This document shows positions 59,027-64,000 of a stretch of DNA of 64,000 nucleotides, in pieces. The position numbers and the translations under genes were made by a program. Positions within the stretch are counted from its first letter, which is position 1, and each line of letters opens with the position of its first letter. The notes under the pieces are model-generated. The model had not been told where the DNA came from. It worked only from the letters and a program-made list of their open reading frames with translations, and ran no database searches. This stretch comes from Combretum micranthum (lineage: Eukaryota > Streptophyta > Magnoliopsida > Myrtales > Combretaceae), in NCBI GenBank assembly GCA_024138025.1, contig JAMXBD010003411.1, forward strand, positions 57,231 to 121,230, in the 5' to 3' direction.

Positions 59027-60337
59027 CCCTAACCTATCTTTACTTTTCTCAAAACCTTTCTTGAGTTGTAAAAAAACCTTAAAAACCTCTCTAGCCTATG
59101 ATCTTGCTCTAAGGAGGAAGAAGAATCAAGAAATAAGTAAGTTGAACCTTTTCAATCTATGATCTTTTCTAAATTTCTTGTTGGTATTAAAAGGAGTCAA
59201 AAGTCCTTGGAGGAGTTTATGAAGAAACCCTAATTTTCATGGAGATTCAGTGGTTTTACAATCAATGAAAGAAAGGTGTATGAATCTAAGAATTGTAATT
59301 CTTTTGGTTTAGGGTTTAGATGTTGATATAATTATGTTTACCCTATGAAAAAAAATTTTGAATGAGTATTTGATGGTATTCAGGTGTTCTTGGTGAAGTT
59401 AGGTTTTCTATTCCCAAACATTATTGTAGGTATGTCCTTGCCTTGCTTGTTAACTGTGATTGTAGGCTTAGAATCTACATATGGGCTTAATATTATCCAG
59501 CTTTGATTGGTTTGTTGTTTGTGTTTGACTGGGTCTAGTAGATCGGGAGTACCATTGCTACTAGGATGGCACTCTGATGATCTGTGTGTGTCGTTGTCTT
59601 GAGTGGAGTTGTACATAGAGATGATCTCGGTAGTTTAGACGTGATACAAGTATGGTACCCAGGGTGTATGGGGAGTGCCTAACACCAATATATGTACACA
59701 TAATTGTTTTTCTATAGTGATTGTTTTTATGAAGTCAGGAGTTACTCCGGGTTTAGAACTAGTTACAACTGGTTCTAAACTATATTATATGCTTGGCTAA
59801 TTAAAAGTAATAACCTGTGTTTGTTGCATAAGTTATTAGGTTACATGTGAAATTTTGAAGATGCTTATTCACGCGCATGTGTTTGTGGCATGATGTACCG
59901 GGCCTTTGTGCTCACTCTATTATTTTTTAGGAACACGTGATGATCTAGTAGTGTTTGATTTATCTGGTTATGATGCACATATGGACTACTGGGAGGGCGA
60001 TAGTGGAGCCAACTTTTCTACTTATTTTTAGATATTTTAGATTGAAGGAAACTACAGTTAAAGACTGTATTCAAATATTAAATAGTTTTTATGATTCTGA
60101 TATTTTTACGAGACATTTTCTTATGATGTTAAAGTTTGATTTAAGTTGGCTTTTAGTATGCCAACTAAGTTGTTCAAAAGTTTTGTTATTATACAATGTT
60201 CTTAAAAAGCTACCCTTATATGTGAGAGATTGATGTTATATGGTTTATCTTTGTGGATTAATGAAATAATAGCCTTAGTATGTCCATATCTAGTAAGGAC
60301 TGGCTAGCTGATAACACCTTCAATTTAGGGCATTACA

Positions 60338-61080
60338 TATCGACACTTTCGATTATGATTTCTTACCATGATCATGGCATTATTTATGGTATTGGCATCT
60401 AAATATGCTATCCTAGATTTAGCTAGGGTAGCTATGAGCAAATCCATGAAATCTTTCTCATCCTTTCCTCTATCACACTCCATTTCTTCATGATCTTGTA
60501 GCCATTCTACAAAAATAGCGTCGATTTTCTTTGCATTAGCCTTCATATCCTTCACATGGCCTCCCATCCAACCATTTAGGAAAAGGAGTCACATCTTCCA
60601 TAACAAGAGAGAGCCACCAACCGAAACATCTCTCTCATCAACTTCTGGCACCTCCTAGCCTTGCTTTGGTTAACCTTGGATGGATCCTAATTATGTTGCT
60701 TTCCTATAAGCATTCTTAGTAACATTGAGTGTTTAAGTTAAAGAACCAATTTCTCATCTCGATCACAACATGTCTAGAATAAGATTTTTCATTTTGAACC
60801 CAAAATGGGTACAATTCCTTTATGGAACTCTCCATTTACCCTTCTCAAAGGTCCTTTAACATATCAAACCGATGGTTGGAGATCAGCTCCACGGTGGTGA
60901 TCTTCTTTATTTTGTGCCAATAAGTACCATAAGGAACTAAACTAAAATTCGCCTAATTGTAACATAAATGCTTTCAACCTATGAGTTCTGGACGAGAGGA
61001 AGCTGCAAACATCATTAGTAGCTAGTAACTTCCCAATTGGATATCACTACAGTCTCATGAAATGCAAACTTAATTATAAA
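60338..61080 (-). pseudogene. CYP82-like cytochrome P450 exon fragment
   Basis: Minus-strand segments in order are FIIKFAFHETVVISNWEV (about 61080-61025), a SSRPEL segment, YGTYWHKIKKI and TVELISNHRFDML (about 60930-60860), SSIKELYPFWVQN, and then MGGHVKDMKANAKKIDAIFVEW-like sequence (60567 on). It closes with KDEKDFMDLLIATL and DANTINNAMIM. These follow the order of exon 1 of CYP82 P450s (membrane-bound mono-oxygenases of specialised metabolism). The exon ends at 60367 with ATG/GTAAGAAATC, a good splice donor. Frames change several times, so it is a pseudogene. The N-terminal anchor, I-helix and heme-binding Cys region are absent. It is cut by the Tekay-like LTR at 60337 and by the Copia LTR at 61081. 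Confidence 0.87.
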
Positions 61081-61403
61081 TGTTGGAAAGTTTGAGCACA
61101 AGAACAAATGAATAAAGCAGACTAAAATACTGTAATAAACTATAGTGTGTAGAATAAATTGCAACAATGAAAATAGACAAAAAAAGCAGAGAATTCAATA
61201 CGATTGTTCTCATTTCTTTAGTATTTGAAGGTGCCTTTATATAGGCCTACAACCAAAACTAAAAAGGCTAAAAATACTCAACTACTACCTGACTTTATTA
61301 GAGATAATTTTGACTTATAAGCAACAACAAAAAATTGTTAGTAAAATGATATTAACTTATCAATTCAATAACTAACTCAAAGTTAATTTCAAATCGATCC
61401 TCA
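61081..61403 (-). repeat. 3' LTR of Copia element
   Basis: On the minus strand it begins TGAGGATCG and ends TTTCCAACA, 323 bp, a typical Copia LTR size. TATATAAAGG lies at 61234-61243. Confidence 0.85.
61234..61243 (-). promoter_or_regulatory. TATA box of Copia LTR
   Basis: TATATAAAGG on the minus strand, central in the LTR. Confidence 0.6.
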
Positions 61404-61420
61404 ATACTCCCCCTTGCTTC
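61404..61420 (-). other. Polypurine tract of Copia element
   Basis: GAAGCAAGGGGGAGTAT precedes the LTR start, a standard Copia polypurine tract. Confidence 0.85.
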
Positions 61421-62773
61421 AAAATTGCACACTCCAAGTTTGGTTTTAAAATAAACATGCTTTTACAAGAGAGTGATTTTATGAGAATGTCTACAATCTA
61501 GTCATTTGTACTACAATACTATAGATTGATCAATCCTTTTGCCATAAGCTACTAGATAAAGTGAACTCGAATTTCGATATGCTCCATTTGTCGAGGTGCA
61601 TTACATTCCTAGACCGATTAAGATTAACAAGTAATCATTGTCACCATATAGCTTAATATGCTGATGCAATTGCAACTACATATTCAACCTTTAATGAAGA
61701 TAAGGCTGTTGTTTCTTGCTTCTTTGACCTCTAAGGGATTGCTCTTGATCTTAAATTGAAAATATAACCGCAAGTACTCCTTTTATCTTCTAAACAACCA
61801 ACCCAGTCACTGTCAGTATATCCACATAACTTGAAGTTTGAAACCTAGTGATACGAAATTCCAAAATCCTGTTCCAATAATGTAGCAAGACCTTTTTTGC
61901 TACACCCATATGATAGTTTCTAGGATAATGCATTAACCTTGAGATAATTCCTACTGCAAATGCTATATCAAGTCTAGTGTGAGACAAATAGAACAGGCCA
62001 CCAAACAAACTCTTGAAGTAACTTGAACTTACTTATTTTGAACCATCTTTCTATTGCAACTTTTCATTCAGATTTAGGGGTATGTTTGAAGCTTTACAAC
62101 TCAACATACTGAACCTCTTAAGTAGATCAGTTGCATATTTCCTTTATGAAACAAAAACTCCATCTTTGACTTGCTTTACCTCAAGACCAAGGAAATAATG
62201 CAAAAGACCTAAATCTGACATCTCAAAATTATTCTTCATCTAAGATTTAAAATCATCAATAATGAAGAAACAAGAACCTATATAAATTATGTCATCAATG
62301 TGAAGTCAAACAATAATGATATCTTTACCATGTCTCTTCACATAAAGTATGGGTTCATTGTCACTTCTTTGAAATCCATTCTAAACAAAGAAGGAATTTG
62401 TAATGTGTACCATGCTCGTGGAGATTGTTTTCAGCCCATGAGAGCTTTCTTTAATTTGTAAACCTTGTCTTTTTTCCCTTGGATGATGAATCCATCTGGT
62501 TAAGCAACATATAACTCTTCCTCCAAGTCCGCATTCAAAAACATAGACTTTACATCAAATTGGAAAATTAGGTATCTCAATTGTCTAACTAAAGCCACAA
62601 TTGTTCTTACTGTTTCGAAACGAGTAGTTAGAAAGATTGTATCTTCACAATCAACACCTTACTGTTGAGAAAATGTCGTTGCCACGAGCTAAGATTTATG
62701 CTTTTCTATTATGCCATCAAATTTATATTTTGTTCTATATATCCATTTCATACCAACAACATTGAGTTGTCGC
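61421..62773 (-). pseudogene. Copia reverse transcriptase and RNase H
   Basis: The translation starts with NVVGMKWIYRTKYKFDG (about 62760), a conserved Copia RT entry. TTRFETVRTIVALVRQL, QFDVKSMFLNADLEEELYV, QPDGFIIQGKKDKVYKLKKA and FEMSDLGLLHYFLGLEVKQ follow. The catalytic YVDD motif reads HIDD near 62300, with a stop two codons earlier. The stretch with LFYLSHTRLDIAFAVGIISR, then HYPRNYHMG (62008-61790), joins RT to RNase H. LGVCNFEARGSIE (about 61440) is the polyprotein end. Numerous stops make it inactive. Confidence 0.88.
62766..62773. repeat. hAT target duplication, left
   Basis: GTTGTCGC is repeated at 63591-63598. Confidence 0.85.
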
Positions 62774-63590
62774 CATGGTTGTCAAACTCGCGAGTCTACT
62801 CGTACGTTTCTACGAGTTTACGAGTTGATAATGAGATTTCGATTCAAATCGCATTCAAATTTAGTAGAATCGTAAAGTTGTAATTTTACACACTTTTTTT
62901 TTCTATTTGAACTTTAAAAATGCAATCAATTTAATATTTGTAAATTTAGGGTTTTTGGGGTTGGTTCTTGATATTTATCTTAATCTAACTTAATTTTAGT
63001 TTTTAAATATTTTTTTCCTTTTGTTTCCTTTTTTTTTAGAGAGTTATTTTCTTTTAGGTTATATACTCTGATATATTTTGAACAATTTGAATGAAAATTA
63101 AACTAATATATATAGTGCTATATCTTTTGCCTTTTTAAATAATTTTCTATATATAATTTATTTGCCATAAACGCAATAATTTTTTGTGCAAAAATATAGC
63201 GAACATGAAAATGTTCATTACTGTACAAAACTAGCTACTCACACATAATAATTTAAATGATTTGCAATACATATTAATAATTGTAGATTATGAATCATCA
63301 TTAAATAAAAATAATTATTTTAATTATAAAATTACGCTAAATATATTAATGATAATATGTTAATTATGATTGGTAAAACTTAAATTTTGGTTGTATATAA
63401 CTAATTTAATATTAAATTATTTATCTTCATAAGTTATTTAAAGTTTTATTAGTTTAGTAAGTACATCGATGGTTTTTGCAAGCAAATTTACATTAGTTAC
63501 AGAATCTTACGATTCTATGTTTCGATTTTACATTCCGATTCTACAGACTCCTTAGCGATTCTAGGTAGAAACTCGAGTTTGATAAACATG
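62774..63590. mobile_element. Non-autonomous hAT-type element
   Basis: This 817-bp AT-rich insertion has imperfect terminal inverted repeats. The left end is CATGGTTGTCAAACTCG and the reverse complement of the right end is CATGTTTATCAAACTCG. An 8-bp duplication, GTTGTCGC, flanks it. The 8-bp duplication and the CA..TG ends indicate the hAT superfamily. It encodes no transposase (a 72-codon open frame at 62665-62883 crosses its left end and is meaningless). It interrupts the Copia polyprotein between EIYAT and NVVGMKW. Confidence 0.88.
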
Positions 63591-63598
63591 GTTGTCGC
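63591..63598. repeat. hAT target duplication, right
   Basis: GTTGTCGC, identical to 62766-62773. Confidence 0.85.
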
Positions 63599-64000
63599 AT
63601 AGATCTCACTCAAGTTTCTAAATTTTGTAAGAGGAGTTTCATCTGAGGAAGACGAATTTTAACTACTTAAGGGATTGGTTGTTGTTGAATTTGAAGGAGC
63701 TATACCTATTGAACTTAGAGAACTTGGTATAAATTCTATAATTGGTTCTACTTCATCCATTAACACTTCAAAATGAATTGCTTTATTAATAGCCACACCA
63801 TTATTTTCAAGCCAACTCCAACTAGCTTCTTCGACAAACACAACATTCCTATTAATGATAACTTTGCTACTAACAGGATTAAATAGCATAATGCCTTTGA
63901 TTGAGAACAATAACCAACAAAAATACATTTTGTTGATTTTTCATGAAGTTTACTAGGATTATTCTAATCAAGCAAGGCATCAGCAGCAGAGAGCCAAAAA
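63599..64000 (-). pseudogene. Copia integrase C-terminal region
   Basis: The minus strand at 63928-63659 encodes KGIMLFNPVSSKVIINRNVV followed by FVEEASWSWLENN. This is the conserved Copia segment KGYRLYNP..KK+IISRDV+FDE...W. A Ser-rich linker and FRNLSEIYAT follow, up to the hAT insertion. The upstream part, near 63935 and beyond, continues past the window. Confidence 0.85.

Larger units (their letters stand above)
54962..60337 (+). mobile_element. Tekay-like Ty3/Gypsy element, 5'-truncated
   Basis: This is a plus-strand element with zinc knuckle, protease, reverse transcriptase, RNase H, integrase and a C-terminal chromo-like region in the Ty3/Gypsy order, then a purine tract and a complete 3' LTR. 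The 5' LTR, primer site and most of gag are missing. The left side abuts the oppositely oriented LTR G, with the minisatellite at the join. Confidence 0.85.
58668..60337 (+). repeat. 3' LTR of Tekay-like element (F)
   Basis: This 1,670-bp LTR runs from TGTAAT to ATTACA. It holds GCCGGC-like motifs at 58800-58985, TATATAG at 59020-59026, a leader with the donor-like AGTAAGT, and a late block with TGGTACCCAGGG. A GTACCGGGCC..GCTCACTC segment followed by a pyrimidine tract ending TAG lies near 59930. This is the same order of landmarks as LTRs A-E. Open frames 59380-59616 and 59955-60233 lie within the LTR and are not genes. Confidence 0.9.
61081..64000 (-). mobile_element. Ty1/Copia retrotransposon, continues past the window
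   Basis: The minus-strand order is integrase C-terminal region (63.93-63.60 kb), reverse transcriptase (62.76-62.04 kb), RNase H (61.7-61.45 kb), purine tract, 3' LTR. This order, with integrase before RT, defines Copia. A hAT-type element interrupts it at 62774-63590. The 5' part lies beyond position 64000. The base run ATAAA at 61076-61080 should recur beyond its 5' LTR. Confidence 0.9.

Noticed and set aside
1..64000. tRNA or rRNA genes
   Set aside because: No cloverleaf-like GC-rich segment or rRNA-like sequence was noticed; tRNA resemblance is limited to primer-binding sites.

Overview
This window is nuclear DNA from a flowering plant, most likely a eudicot. It is AT-rich, carries plant-type Ty3/Gypsy (Tekay/Del-like, Athila-like and Tat/Ogre-like), Ty1/Copia, CACTA and hAT elements, and contains a piece of a CYP82-type cytochrome P450 gene and a piece of a tandem-Agenet gene. 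I found no intact host gene, rRNA, tRNA or CRISPR array. Almost all of it is nested, decayed transposable elements.

Layout. (1) 1-3763 and 14228-about 14700 are two halves of a long Gypsy LTR (LTR A, plus). (2) 3764-14227 is a complete, young-looking, non-autonomous LTR element (LARD-type, Tat/Ogre-like) inserted into LTR A. It has two about 2.6 kb LTRs, the 5-bp target duplication ACTGG, a tRNA-Arg-type primer site and a polypurine tract. It has no gag or pol, and is full of tandem hairpins and minisatellites. (3) About 14700-17990 is the 3' end and 3' LTR of a minus-strand Athila-like element; about 18000-21350 is another Gypsy LTR (LTR B, minus). (4) 21350-21583 and 51213-53060 are the two halves of the protease and gag of an Athila-like element (minus). 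They are separated by (5) a 29.6-kb CACTA transposon at 21587-51209. This has a 15-bp terminal inverted repeat (14/15 matching) and the target duplication CAT. It carries a decayed tnp2 transposase gene with DUF4216/DUF4218-type parts, a second transposase_24 (Ptta/En/Spm) gene, and a fragment of an Agenet gene. The CACTA was itself invaded by several Gypsy LTR sequences: 26.6-29.3, 30.0-35.3, 35.3-36.4, 36.5-38.05 and 44.1-48.0 kb. (6) 53.08-54.96 kb holds the LTR, primer site and gag of a different Gypsy element (minus), fused to the Athila-like gag. (7) 54.96-60.337 kb is a plus-strand Tekay-like Gypsy element lacking its 5' part, with a decayed polyprotein and a complete 1.67-kb 3' LTR. 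(8) 60.338-61.080 kb is a CYP82-like gene fragment wedged between that LTR and (9) a minus-strand Copia element (61.081 kb to the window end), which contains an 817-bp hAT-type element with an 8-bp target duplication.

The nesting gives relative ages. The Athila-like element predates the CACTA, which predates the Gypsy LTRs inside it. The P450 fragment predates both LTR elements around it, and the Copia predates the hAT element. The LARD is young, judging by its nearly identical LTRs and intact target duplication. Most coding regions carry stops and frameshifts, so nothing here is clearly functional. The most unusual material is the LARD, with four kinds of tandem hairpin or palindrome array and a 31-bp minisatellite open in all three minus-strand frames, and a GCCGGC-type imperfect palindrome recurring in five different LTR sequences.
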